A stretch of DNA of 64,000 nucleotides, taken from Shinisaurus crocodilurus. Lineage: Eukaryota > Chordata > Lepidosauria > Squamata > Shinisauridae. Position 1 is the first letter of the stretch; every line of letters starts with the position of its first letter. The stretch lies in assembly GCA_021292165.1 (NCBI GenBank), contig CM037880.1:211992942-212056941 (forward strand), read 5' to 3'. The translations under genes were made by a program, and so were the position numbers. The notes under the pieces were generated by a model. The model saw only the letters and a list, made by a program, of their open reading frames with translations. It had not been told where the DNA came from and made no database searches. Of this stretch, positions 33,277 through 43,317 are shown in pieces.

Positions 33277-33985
33277 CAGTTATTGCGGGTGCAGCACATT
33301 GACTGCTGCACTGCCAGTGTGGCTGCAAACTGAGCCTAAGGTTGCAGGATCAGGATTCAGTTGTCTCATAAGGCAGAAATTGAAACAGAGTGGTTAAAAA
33401 TTCTGTAAGAACCATGCAGACTCAAGCAGGAAGTTACAGGCTTTCATTCTGTGCAATATTTTACTGCTGTCCACTTTTGTATTTTAAACGGACATAAATG
33501 GGGTCCGAGCCAGGAGGCCAGGTAAGCCTGAAGTGTTCCCAAGAGTTTGGAATCCAAACCAAGGTCTATAGTCAGGAGAAAGGAAACCTAAAGGAAGAAC
33601 ATATGAAGCTGCCTTATACTGAGTCAGACCAGTATTGTTGTTCGACACTCTGAGAGGCTCTCTGCTGGATGGAATTAGATATTTTTTTAAAAAACAAATA
33701 TTGTTTACACTGACTAGCAGACGTACTTCAGGGTCTCAGGCAGAGATCTTTCCCATCCACCAGCTACCTAATCCTTTAACTGGAGAAACCAGAGTTTGAA
33801 CCCGGGCCTGCTGCATGCACGCTGGCTCAGCTTGTCTGAGCGTGGAAAGCTAAGCAGGGTCAGGCCTGGTTATTACTTGGATGGGAGACCCCTCCTCTAG
33901 TTTCCTGCATTGAGCAGGGGGTTGGACTCGATAGCCTCGTAGGCTCCTTCCAACTCTATAATCTATGAAATCTACGAAATCTATA
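33277..33985 (+). repeat. Daughter copy of 10280-10983 (retroposed ZFAT intron)
   Basis: About 700 bases almost identical to 10280-10983. The differences I see are a 4-base deletion (TTACTTACAGG to TTACAGG), G for A in GAGTTTGGAATCC, a T/A-run shift, and A for G in CTCTATAATC. It ends in the 5S SINE tail with an extra GAAATCTAC unit and is set in a (TA)n tract on both sides. The split SINE that continues after the source copy is absent here. Confidence 0.9.
33819..33985 (+). mobile_element. 5S rRNA-derived SINE, copy 4 (3' end of the daughter copy)
   Basis: Same as copy 1, with the tail extended: AATCTATGAAATCTACGAAA then (TA)n. It sits at the 3' end of the duplicated block, as expected if its tail primed the copying. 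Confidence 0.85.
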
Positions 33986-34104
33986 TATATATATATAAAA
34001 TTATGTATCCTGAACTCTCAATTTTGTTGACTGAAAAGGATATAAGATATTGTTGGCAAATAACTAAATAACCATATAATTAAATGCCATTCCCCAAGCC
34101 CATG

Positions 34105-34970
34105 TATCTGCTGTCTCTCTCTACTCAAGCTGATCAAGCTGAAACTTAGGGTAATCCAGACAAGACAGATGTGCTCTGGGTTCAGAAATCTGCAGATTTG
34201 GATGGTGGTTTTCAGTTGGTCCTTGATGTGGTCACATTCCCTCTAAAGGGCCAAGCCTGCAGTTTGGAGTGCTCCTGGACTTGGCACTTTTGTGAGAGGC
34301 ACAGGTATCATAGGTGCCCAGGAGTGCTTTTTACCAGCTTCAGCTGATTCACCAACTGCAGCCTTATCTGGAGAAGGCAGATCTCATTTCGGTGACATAT
34401 GCATCAGTTACATCCAGGCTGGGTTACTATAATGGACTCTGCATGGGTGGGACTGCCCTTAAGGATGGTCCGGAAGCTTTGAATGTGGCAGCAAGGCTTG
34501 TAGGAGCCAGGTGTTCTCATCATGTTATACCTGTAGTTCACTTGTTACACTGGCTGCCTGTTCGCTTCTCGGCCCAATTTAAGGTGCTAGTACTGACGTT
34601 TAAAGCCCAGAACAGTTTGGGACCAGGGCATCTTACGTCTACACTGTTATGGACTTGCCTGAGTTTTAAGATCAGCATCTGATGCCCTGCTCCCTGGTCC
34701 ACTGGTGAAAGCAGAAAATTTAGGGTTGTGTGAGTACCAGGGACAGGGCCTTTTCTCTGATGGTCCCATATGTCTGGAATGCCCTCCCCAAGGTCATTGA
34801 TATTGCCCCCTCTGTGTTGGGTTTTAGGTAAACTTTAAAGACTTGTTTTATTCCGGTCTGCATTCAGGTGATTTTATGGTTATATTTACGCACCACTTTA
34901 TCTGCTGGTAAGATGCTGGTGTTATTTTAATGTTGATAATTGTTTAGCACCTCTAAAATAGCCTCTGTGT
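34105..34970 (+). mobile_element. Decayed L2-like LINE fragment, sense
   Basis: Translated pieces SAFYQLQLIHQLQPYLEKAD, ASVTSRLGYYNGLCMGG and LLHWLPVRFSAQFKVLVLTF correspond to the RT C-terminal region of the L2-like copies at 21100 and 5963, with frameshifts. Confidence 0.65.
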
Positions 34971-35074
34971 TTTATCTCAGCAGCCTACTAGGGTGGATAA
35001 AGAGGTCAAAGGGAAGAGCGGTGAGAACTTCTGTGTACATACCCATGTATGAGGTTTTCAGTTCAGTTCACAAA

Positions 35075-35406
35075 GCATCAGAACTTGTCCTGCTCACAGC
35101 CCCAAATGCGAACAGGATTGTGTTTTTCGAAAAAATACTTGATACTTGTATATTCTCGAGCTTGCGATCAGATTCGAAAACTGTATTTTTTCAAAAATGT
35201 GCACCTTAAAATGCACATTGTTCAAAAAATACACATTTTCATGCATTAGTCAATGTGGGGAAGTGTGCACTTTTAAAAAATGCACACTGAAGCGTACACT
35301 TTTCTAGTATGAACAAAAAGAAAAACAGGTCGTAAACGACAACAGGAGCAAGGTGAATCAAGCTTCGAAGTAGCATTTGGAGAATCTCAGCATGTTTGAG
35401 CATCCC
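35075..35406. repeat. Degenerate TGCACATTTTT-motif element, second copy
   Basis: ATTTTTTCAAAAATGTGCAC, TTAAAATGCACATTGTTCAA and ACTTTTAAAAAATGCACACT recur here. The end CATGTTTGAGCATCCCT parallels the end of 24955-25350. Confidence 0.45.
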
Positions 35407-35694
35407 TTGTTCTCTCCTCCCTACTGTACAGCAGGGGAGAGCAGCCACAGTTTATTGGGGGGGGGGCAGAAGACTCCCTGCCACAAAGCCCTCGGCAGGC
35501 TGAATGATGTCAGGGGCGTGACCAAACTGCTGACATCATCTGGTCCCCAGTGGGTACGGATGTGTGAGGAATCTGGAAGGGGGTGAAAATCCAACGGGTT
35601 TTCACGATTTGACCCCCTGGATTCCGGTTCGCCAGCTATGGTGTGAGTCGAGCCAGCTCACAGACTTCTATCTCTAAGTCAGGCCTTGATTTGT

Positions 35695-36030
35695 GCATTT
35701 GAAAAAAAACACTAAGGAAATTTCTGTAAATTTACGCAATTTGTGTGAATCGGCACCCGAAAGGCATGTGGATCTAGTGCGCGTTGCATAAAATCGGCCG
35801 ATTTGCGCAAATCAGCACCTGAAAAGCACGTGGTACTCGTGCAATTTCCACAAATCAGCAGACTTTACGCAAAGCATGCTAGATCCACAGACTTTTCAGG
35901 TGCCGATTTGCACAAAATGCTCAAAATATCGTGGTTTGTGCAATTAGTGTAAATTTGAGCATGTTGCATACATTTATGTGAATAGCACAGTTTGTGCAAA
36001 TTTCCTTTTAACATTTTTTTAAATATGCAA
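35695..36030. repeat. Degenerate TTTGCGCAAATCGGCACC-motif array
   Basis: Units like CAATTTGTGTGAATCGGCAC, GATTTGCGCAAATCAGCACC, and the inverse CAGGTGCCGATTTGCACAAA recur on both strands in about 330 bases. They are palindromic around TTTGCGCAAA. No host gene or known family was recognised. Confidence 0.5.
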
Positions 36031-36529
36031 ACCGTTGCCTGTCTTAGAGACAGACGTCCACAGGAAAAAAACCCAACTTGGCCGATCATCAGATTGGAAG
36101 CGGGCAGGAAGTCCATCGAGCTCAAACGAGCCGGACTTCCCAGCATCAGCACATTCCTACCAGCGGGCATATCAGGAAGATGATCCTTCCATTGGAGAAG
36201 GCCTGCTCTCTGCAAAGCTGCTTTTCCTGCCCACACCTTCTCCCATTGGGGAGAGGAGGACATGGGGCAGGTGAAGCTGCCGTGGCTGAGCCAGTGGCTG
36301 GAGGAGTACTCCTCCAGCTGACGGCTTAGTCCTGGGTGTTTCTCCTCTGGGGCAGCTTCCCCAGTGCGGAAGGCACCGCATGGACAAATCCCCTGCCCAC
36401 ATCTGATCTATTATTTCTGAGATAACCGTGAGGATTCCCCTGTATCTAAAGGTGACCTATAAATGAATGAATGAATGAATGCATCTTTATTTAAATAAAT
36501 ATCTCTCAGTCAGTCAGTCTATAAATAAA

Positions 36530-36600
36530 TAGATGCACCTTTGTGATGTGCTACTTTGAGTGCCATTTTCTTGGCAGAAAGGCGGGGCGCAAATCAAAGA
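36530..36600 (+). repeat. SINE tail next to the 36646 exon
   Basis: GCCATTTTCTTGGCAGAAAG GCGGGGCGCAAATCAAAGAA has the tail layout of the tRNA-type SINEs here (compare GAAAAGGCGGGATGTAAATG near 42633). It ends about 45 bases before a ZFAT exon. Confidence 0.5.
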
Positions 36601-36645
36601 AAGAAACAATTCCCTTTGATCACCAATCACTGGCCTGTTTTGCAG

Positions 36646-36769
36646 CAAACAACGGAAATTTCTGAAGGAACACCTACGCAGTATCTACATATCACTGAAG
36701 CAGAAGATATGCAAGGAACCCAGGCTGCCGTTGCAGCTCTACAGGATCTACGATATACCTCGGAAAATG
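36646..36769 (+). CDS. ZFAT: ZFAT coding exon: finger-free acidic tail, part 1
   Basis: The exon encodes QTTEISEGTPTQYLHITEAED...GTQAAVAALQDLRYTSEN with no cysteines. It joins the last-finger exon in phase 0. The acceptor is TGTTTTGCAG at 36636-36645 and the donor is AAATG/GTAAAA at 36769-36770, leaving one base of a glycine codon. The QYLHITEAE and AALQDLRYTS segments are what I associate with the ZFAT C-terminus. The acceptor lies only about 45 bases after a SINE-like tail ending near 36600, so a retroposon abuts the splice-acceptor region. Confidence 0.85.
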
Positions 36770-37636
36770 GTAAAATGTTATCCTTAAGGAGTATAAATAC
36801 TTTGGAAAAGCACACTGCCGGCTACTACTATTATCCCTATATTGCAGATAGGGGTCTGAGACCAAGAAAGAGAGAGAGAGAGTAGCTGGCTGGGGCATGC
36901 TGGGGGTTGTAGGACCTTTTTCTGTCTAAACACGTGTAAGATTTTGCCTTAAACCTGTCGGTGTGGCTGTTTGTAGCCTCTGCTTTCTCCCTCTATTGCT
37001 GCTTCAGTGCCTTTTCTCCCCCTCTGTTTTCTCGCTGAGTGATCCCCGCCAATCAGTGGTTCATGTACTGGAGCTGATGTCACAGCACTGTAGTCAATCA
37101 GATTTAGCTATGTGCTGATGTTACTAATGGTAAATGAGGACAATGGTAGACTGAGGGCCATGGTTCCTATATGGTCACATGAGTGATTCTAATCAGTCAG
37201 GGATCACTCTTGAGATCTGAACTGTTTCTCAGCCCTTTCACAACAATTCCCCCTTCCCCCAAACCCCCCCAAAAAATCAGAAATAGAAGTTTTCTTTTGA
37301 TTTCGACTAAGCTTTTTGTGAAACAGACTTCCCCCTGTAATAGTGACACCACTATTCAAGAAGGTGCTTAAGGTATGGTCAATATAGCCTTCTACGTAGC
37401 GGTAGTTCTTAAAACTTTTAACAATGTTTTGAAGTTGAAATTTGAGGTTTGCTTAAAAGCAGTAGCCCAGTTAGAGCTTAGATTTTATGTCTTCATCCAG
37501 TATTCAAAAAGAAATACAAGCCACTGCCATTCCACACAAGTACGCACAGATTAGACTCGTCGCGTGATTCTTGCAAAATTACTTTTTAATGTTCCTGAAT
37601 GTGAGTTTAGCATCCGTACACTAGGCAATGTATTAA

Positions 37637-37758
37637 GGGCACAGTCCTATGCATGTTTAGACAGGGGAAAAAAATTCCTACAACTCCCAGCATTCCCCAG
37701 ATAGCCATGCTGGGAGTTTTAGGACTTCTTCCTGTCTAAACATGCATAGGATTGCACC
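37637..37758. repeat. 122-bp TTAA-flanked snap-back MITE (piggyBac-like)
   Basis: TTAA at 37633-37636 and 37759-37762 flank an almost fully self-complementary element. Arms are CACAGTCCTATGCATGTTTA with GACAGGG, and CCTGTCTAAACATGCATAGG with ATTGCACC. An inner hairpin is CTACAACTCCCAGCAT against ATGCTGGGAGTTTTAG. The TTAA target and the end sequence fit piggyBac-type mobilisation. Confidence 0.85.
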
Positions 37759-38418
37759 TTAAATTACTTGGTCCTTCCTTAGAGGGCTTCCAACCCAAGT
37801 GTCACCTTGCATCGGACAAAGTTGGCTCTGACTCACAACAGAAATGGATTAATTGAAAGTATCCACAGAAGAATCGGAAACAAACAGATAATTTGCACAG
37901 CAAATAAATGGGATGACTTTCATTATTTATTGGAATGATAATTGGCAACACATTAGATTAGATAGAATCCTTTTCTTGTCGTAAGATGCTTCTGCTTTTC
38001 TATTGTAAGCGGTCTTTGCTTCTGTATATCGTTTGCATTTGTTAATAAACAAAAAAATTGATGCCACAATAAATAGGATAGCCTTTAAGGTGTCAGAAGA
38101 ATGATGTTTTTGTAAACTGATTCCTAAAAGTGTTATAAGTCTTGGTCGGGCTTACTTCTGTGAAATGGATTCAGGTTTGAGGCATAAGAACACACAGAGG
38201 TGAGGGGAGAAGGCAGGATTCAGTAAGGAGGAAGTGAGGAAGAATGAGAGGTGGGAGGTGACTTCACAGAGTGGGAGAGATCCTTTCTGCAATAGCATGG
38301 TGGAATGTGCCAAGTCAGAAAGGTGGGCAAAGAGATGAGCTAGAGCAGAATGAAAGCCTTTAATGTTACCTTAATGTTGGTCCTAATACGGTCATTCTCT
38401 CTGCTTCTTTCTGATAAG

Positions 38419-38543
38419 GGGGACGACTTGACCCCACAGCTGTGAACATCCTGCAACAAATCATAGAGCTGGGTTCAGAGCCCCATGATGCAGCTGCTGT
38501 TGCCTCTGTGGTTGCCATGGGAACTGTTACCGTTGTAAAGCAG
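38419..38543 (+). CDS. ZFAT: ZFAT coding exon: finger-free tail, part 2
   Basis: The exon encodes GGRLDPTAVNILQQIIELGSEPHDAAAVASVVAMGTVTVVKQ, an alanine/valine-rich segment with a predicted helical N-terminal half. The acceptor is CTGATAAG at 38411-38418, which has a weaker pyrimidine context than the others (CTTTCTGATAAG). The donor is AAGCAG/GTAAAA at 38543-38544. It takes two bases to finish the split glycine and ends in phase 0. A 5S-type SINE fragment begins within about 70 bases of the donor. Confidence 0.83.
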
Positions 38544-38601
38544 GTAAAAACTATGTCATTTCCTGTTGAACGGCTTGTGTGTGTGTGGCTGAGACCACTA
38601 A

Positions 38602-38656
38602 GTGGTTTCTGAGCGTGGAAAGCTAAGCAGGGTCAGGCTTGGTTGAGCAGGGGGTT
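38602..38656 (+). repeat. 5S rRNA-derived SINE, copy 5 (internally deleted)
   Basis: TTTCTGAGCGTGGAAAGCTA AGCAGGGTCAGGCTTGGTT joins directly to GAGCAGGGGGTT, so the C-box and 5' tail are deleted. The antisense CR1 fragment starts right after it. Confidence 0.7.
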
Positions 38657-39402
38657 CATAGAATCATAGAATCATAGAAAAGTAGAGTTGGAAGGGGCCT
38701 ACAAGGCCATCGAGTCCAACCCCCTGCTCAATGCAGGAATCCAGGTCAAAGCAACTCTGACAGATGTCTGTCCAGCCGCACCTTGAATGCCTCCAGACTG
38801 GGAGAGCCCACCACCTCCCTAGGTAGTTGATTCCATTGTCTTATTGCTCTGACAGTCAGGAAATTTTTCCTGATGTTTAGGTGGAATCTAGGTTCCTGTA
38901 ACTTGAGCCCATTATTCCGTGTCCTGCAAACTGGGATGAACGAGAAGAGATCTTTGCCCTCCTCTGTGTGACATCCCTTCAAATACTGGAAGAGTGCGAT
39001 CATATCTCCCCTCAGTCTCCTCTTCTGAAGGCTAAACATGCCCAGTTCTTTCAGTCTCTCCTCATAGGGCCTTGTTTCCAGTCCCTTTATCATCCTTGTT
39101 GCCCTCCTCTGAACCCTCTCCAGTTTGTCTATGTCCTTGTTAAAATGAGGTGCCCAGAACTGGACACAGTACTCAAGATGAGGCCTAACCAGTGCCGAGT
39201 AAAGGGGAATTATCACTTCCCGCGATTTGGAAGCTATACTTCTATTAATACAGCCCAAAATTGCATTTGCCTTCTTTGCAGCCACATCGCATTGCTGGCT
39301 CATATTCAGTTTGTGATCTACCACAATTCCAAGATCCTTCTCACTTGTAGTATTGTTGAGCCAAGTGTCCCCCCCCTCATAGGCCCCTTCCAACTCTATC
39401 AT
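38657..39402 (-). mobile_element. CR1 LINE 3' end with open RT C-terminal frame
   Basis: Antisense copy with the CR1 tail (CATAGAATCATAGAATCATA, then AGTTGGAAGGGGCCTACAAG). The frame 38746-39402 encodes 218 residues without a stop: EKDLGIVVDHKLNMSQQCDV, YSALVRPHLEYCVQFWAPHF, LERVQRRATRMIKGLETRPY, LKELGMFSLQKRRLRGDMIA and IRQWNQLPREVVGSPSLEAF. It is typical of the CR1 RT C-terminus and recent enough to be unbroken. It lies against a 5S SINE fragment. Confidence 0.88.
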
Positions 39403-39429
39403 CTATGAATCATTTTGAACCAAATTTGC

Positions 39430-39553
39430 TGATCTTTTCTGTCTGAGTGTGGAAAGCTAAGCAGGGTCAGGCCTGGTTATTACTTGGATGGGAGACCCCT
39501 CCTCTAGTTTCCTGCATTGAGCAGGGGGTTGGACTCAATAGCCTTGTAGGCTC
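39430..39553 (+). mobile_element. 5S rRNA-derived SINE, copy 6, 5' part
   Basis: GTCTGAGTGTGGAAAGCTAA, GCAGGGTCAGGCCTGG, ACTTGGATGGGAGACC and the CR1-like tail up to CTTGTAGGCTC. The SINE is then interrupted by the solo LTR and resumes at 40540. Confidence 0.85.
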
Positions 39554-40539
39554 TGTTACGACAGATAATTCTGGGCACTAGATTCCCTCTAACCCCACAC
39601 TCTTACGAAAGGTTTAGGATCTTTGGCTGGGGTAAAACCTGCGCGGCTGGGGTGAAAAGTGTGCGCTTTGCTCCTTTTACACTTAAACAAACCTACACAC
39701 ACACAGACTCTAGAAACAAAAGGGTGGTTTTATTGAAGAAGAATACAGAGTAGGTACAGCGTCTTACTTGTTGGTAAAGCAAACCTAGTGATACCAGGCA
39801 GCAAAATATCCTTACGCCATGGTTTAAACACACCCTGTATTCTGGAGAGGAGAAAGAGTCCCTTTTGCCCTGACAAGCCTGAATAGAAAAACGGGGGGGC
39901 GGGGGAGATATTCCCGCCTAGAAGGATAGAAAAGCAAAGTCCCAGCTACTACCTGTCTGCTGTGATGAGGTTCCAGCTGTAGCCCTGCAGTCCGCGTTCC
40001 AAGGTGACCCCCTCAGCTCTTTCTCCCAACACCCCTTGCTAAAACCTCTTGGTTCTTATAGTCTCTTTCCCGCCTTTGCCCCACAGATGTCTTCAAACCC
40101 TGCTAACGACCTTACTCTTTGTATTTTGATAGCTCCTAATGGGTATCCTTAGGAAAGCACAGGTTTGGGTCTTCCTGCTGATGGGACTGTTTTTGGAGTA
40201 AAGCTACTGGTGGAGTGGTGGTATTCACCCAGTGGGGGGGGAGGGTGAGCCATATCTTTTCAGGAGAAATCCTCCTGTGTTTTAGGCGATATGCAATATT
40301 CAGGTCTTAATCAATGCAAGCCTGCCACTCATTTGCCTATGCATGCCTCTAGGCTTCACTCACTCTTCCATTCAAACCTTCAGTCATGACCTTTTGCCTT
40401 TTGCCCTGCTGGGGAGGTGGGCAGGCTGCTTCTTTCTCTCCCGAACCCTTGCTTACCCAACGCTCCTTATGAGGGCTGTGGACTTCCTTTTGGAGGTGTA
40501 GCCCTGACCAAATGATCAGAACTATATCTCATCTTAACA
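39554..40539 (-). mobile_element. Solo retroviral LTR inserted in a 5S SINE
   Basis: 986 bp bounded by TGTTACGACAG and ATCTTAACA, giving a TGTTA/TAACA inverted end. A perfect 4-bp target duplication, GCTC, lies at 39550-39553 and 40540-40543. The SINE reads through perfectly once the LTR is removed. On the minus strand a TATA-like CTATAAG lies at 40056-40062 and an AATAAA at 39729-39734, in the right order. No gag, pol or env is present. A 4-bp duplication fits gammaretrovirus-like elements. Confidence 0.85.
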
Positions 40540-40574
40540 GCTCCTTCCAACTCTATGATCTATGAAATCTATGA
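40540..40574 (+). mobile_element. 5S rRNA-derived SINE, copy 6, 3' part
   Basis: GCTCCTTCCAACTCTATGAT then CTATGAAATCTATGAAA: the remainder of the tail after the LTR insertion. Confidence 0.85.
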
Positions 40575-40792
40575 AAATTTTAATGTTTCTCTAGAGATGT
40601 GGAATAAGTTGAGACCATATCTCTTCAGCTACGCAGCTCAGAAGTGGGCCAATCTTGCAACACCACTTTGAACTACTTTTGTTTCTGGAGCCCACGGTAG
40701 GAATTCACATAATTCTGAATTATGTGCCTAAATTGGAGCAGAATCAAGATGATGACTTGTATATAGAAAGGGTTGGAGTTGGTGTATGTAGG

Positions 40793-41331
40793 GATGTAGC
40801 CGAGTAGTGCGGCAGACACGAGTGAGGCCTGAACTGGGCCTGCTCGTGTCCACGCGGGCTCTCTGCCACCCCCGCGGGCTTGCCTGCAGGCTCTCCGGCT
40901 CTGCGGAGAGCCTGCCTCCCCGCCCGCTGGTCCCGTCGCGTCACTTCCGGCGTGGAGGAAGTGACGGGACGGGACCATGCTCTGTCGCGCTGGACCCCCC
41001 GCGCTCTGTTTTTGGCGGGGGAAACCAGGGCAACAGGGCTTAAACAGTTCCCCCTGCCAAAACAGAGCGTGGGCGGGGGTCCAGCACAACGGAGCAGTGG
41101 CTCCGGCGGAGGCGGCGCGCAGGACCAGGTAGGCTACGGGGGGGGGCGGGGGGTCCTGCGGTGCTCCGGCAGTGGCGGCGGGGGGGTGGGGGGTTCTCCG
41201 GCGGCGGCAGCTCGAGCGGCGCAGAGAATGCTCCGCGCCGCTCTGAAGAGCGAGATCGGGCGCCGTGGAGGGCCGAGCCCCGAGCCTGGAGTGAGCCCCG
41301 AGCCTGCTGAAGGCTCAGTCCCACCACTAAA
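40793..41331. repeat. GC-rich palindromic element, single unit
   Basis: It starts TAGGGATGTAGCCGAGTAG and ends GGCTCAGTCCCACCACTA, inverted forms of the two end types seen at 18800-20139. A hairpin around CACTTCCGGCGTGGAGGAAG sits in it. It is CpG-rich, with no domain. It interrupts or abuts CR1 sequence at 41332. Confidence 0.7.
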
Positions 41332-42135
41332 AAGGTTTGATCTGGAGTTTGCGCTAAGCAGCGAGGTGGCCAAGTGTGCTGACAGGACCAATTTATTTAG
41401 GATGGTTAAAACAAAAAGGGGTTGTGAAGAGTTCCTCAAGGATCTCTTCAAACTGGGAGAATGGGCATTAAAATGGCAAATGCACTTCAGTGTAAGCAAG
41501 TGTAAAGTGAAGCATGTTGAGGCAGAAAAATCCCGACTATGTATCCGCTGGTGGGATCTGAGTTGGTGGTGACTGACCAAGCAGTTGATCTTGGGGTTGT
41601 GGTAGATAGCTCGTCAACCCAGTGTGTGGCTGCTGTGAAAAAGACACACTACATGATGGGCATAATGAGAAAAGTAATCAAAAATTAACCTGCCAATCTC
41701 ATAATGCCTTGACACAAATTTGTGGTGTGACCACACTTAGAATACTGTGTGCATTCTGATCACTGCATCTCCAGAAGGATATTGTAGAGTTGGGAAAAGG
41801 GCAACTAAAATGATCAAGGGGCTGGAGCAACAACTCACCTATGGGGAAAAGGTTACAGCATCTGGGACTGTTTAGCTTAGAAAAAAGGCAAGTAAAGGGA
41901 GATACGATAGAGTTGTACAAAATTCTGCATGGTGTGGAGAAGGTATATAGGGAGAAGTTTTTCTTCTTGTAATACTAGAACCTGGGGTCATCTCATGAAG
42001 CTGAATGGCAGGAGATTCAGGACAAATAAAATGAAGTATTTATTCACACGGTGCATAGTTAAATGGTGGCATTTGCTACCACAAAAGAGTAGTGGTGGCC
42101 AGGATCAGGCTATCAATGTCCACTAGTCAGGATGG
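41332..42135 (+). mobile_element. Decayed CR1 LINE fragment, sense
   Basis: LKDLFKLGEWALKWQMHFSV, then stretches reading like the CR1 RT C-terminus (TTGGGGTTGTGGTAGATAGC, GGAGCAACAACTCACCTATG). Several stops and frameshifts. It lacks a good tail. Confidence 0.7.
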
Positions 42136-42315
42136 CTATATGGCACCTTCAGTACCAGAGGCAGCATTGCCCCAGAATACCAGTTACTGAAGAACATGAG
42201 CAGGAGGGTGATACTGCATTCCTGTCCTGCTTGTGGGCTTCCCTGGACCTCTGGTTGGCCACTGTGTGAACAGAATGCCGGAGCAAATAGGCCTTTGATC
42301 TGATCCAGGATGATG
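42136..42315 (+). repeat. ACCAGTTACTGAAGAACATG-type repeat
   Basis: CAGAGGCAGCATTGCCCCAG, ATACCAGTTACTGAAGAACA, GGACCTCTGGTTGGCCACTG and GATCTGATCCAGGATG. It is the same family as 24310-24450 and 52425-52560. The family is not named here. Confidence 0.6.
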
Positions 42316-42432
42316 ATTCTTCTTTTATTTATTTATTTGATTTATATCCCACCTTTCCACCAAAATATGGCTTTCAGGGCACCATTATGTTTGGAAGGAA
42401 GGAGTTGTTTTCAGTATATGATACCAAATTCA

Positions 42433-42665
42433 ACCCGTGTGGTGCAGCAGTGAGAGTTCTGGACTAGGACTCAGGAGATCCAGGTCCTAGTCCCCACTCG
42501 GCCACGAAGCTCACTGGGTGACTTTGGGCCAGTCACTGACTCTCAGCCTCATCTACCTCACAGGGTTGTTGTGAGGAGAAAATGGAGAGGAGGAGGATGT
42601 AAGCCGCCTTGGTTTTCCTTGCAAGAGCAGAAAAGGCGGGATGTAAATGTAATAGTAATAAAATA
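42433..42665 (+). repeat. tRNA-derived SINE (GTGGTTAG type), sense
   Basis: GTGTGGTGCAGCAGTGAGAG, B-box-like CCAGGTCCTAGTCCCCACTC, CACTGGGTGACTTTGGGCCA and CTCACAGGGTTGTTGTGAGG with a GGCGGGATGTAAATGTAATA tail. Confidence 0.8.
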
Positions 42666-42929
42666 TACTTATTGCAAGCCTATTATGCGGTTACATTGGT
42701 AACTGAAAGCCAATTCAAACAATCAGTAGGCACAGCACTTAGTCTTTTTCTGGGACTGTACCAGCTCCCAGCTCAGAGTGAGGATGAGGGGACAGAGGTG
42801 TTTCTTGTCTTGAAAGTATCTCCCAAATCCTTACCCGTTAGAAAGAAAGCTTTGGGCTTGGTTCTCTCTCCCGCATCTTGGCATTCTATACGAAGGGAGA
42901 GTTCAACAAAAGAACACTGCTACACTAGC

Positions 42930-43317
42930 AGTTCTCCACATGAGTGTACTGAGGTACACCCTGCCAAAGGAAGTGAGGCAGGTGGCTACCAGGAGGAGGG
43001 CCTTTTCTGCTGTGGCACCCCGGCTGTGGAATGAGCTCCCCAAAGAGGCTCGCCTGGCGCCTACATTGTACTCTTTCCGGCGCCAGGTGAAGACCTTTCT
43101 ATTCTATTCTCCCAGGCATTTTAATCATGTTAATCTTGTAGTTGTTTTTAACTCTGTTATTGTAATTTGAACTGCTGCTGCTAGCTTTGCTGTTTATTTT
43201 TAATCTATGGTTTTAAATTTTATATTTATATTGTATTGTATTTTATGGTTTTAACTGTTGTAAACCACCCAGAGAGCTTCAGCTATTGGGCAGTATAAAA
43301 ATTAATTAAATAAATAA
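42930..43317 (+). mobile_element. L2-like LINE 3' end, different subfamily
   Basis: The frame 42940-43170 reads VRQVATRRRAFSAVAPRLWN ELPKEARLAPTLYSFR, then a T-rich 3'UTR and CCCAGAGAGCTTCAGCTATT GGGCAGTATAAAAAT with an (AAAT)n tail. The tail sequence also occurs near 25410-25465 and, inverted, near 6625. Confidence 0.7.

Noticed and set aside
38746..39402. 218-codon frame as a host protein
   Set aside because: It is the C-terminal part of a CR1 reverse transcriptase followed by a CR1 tail.
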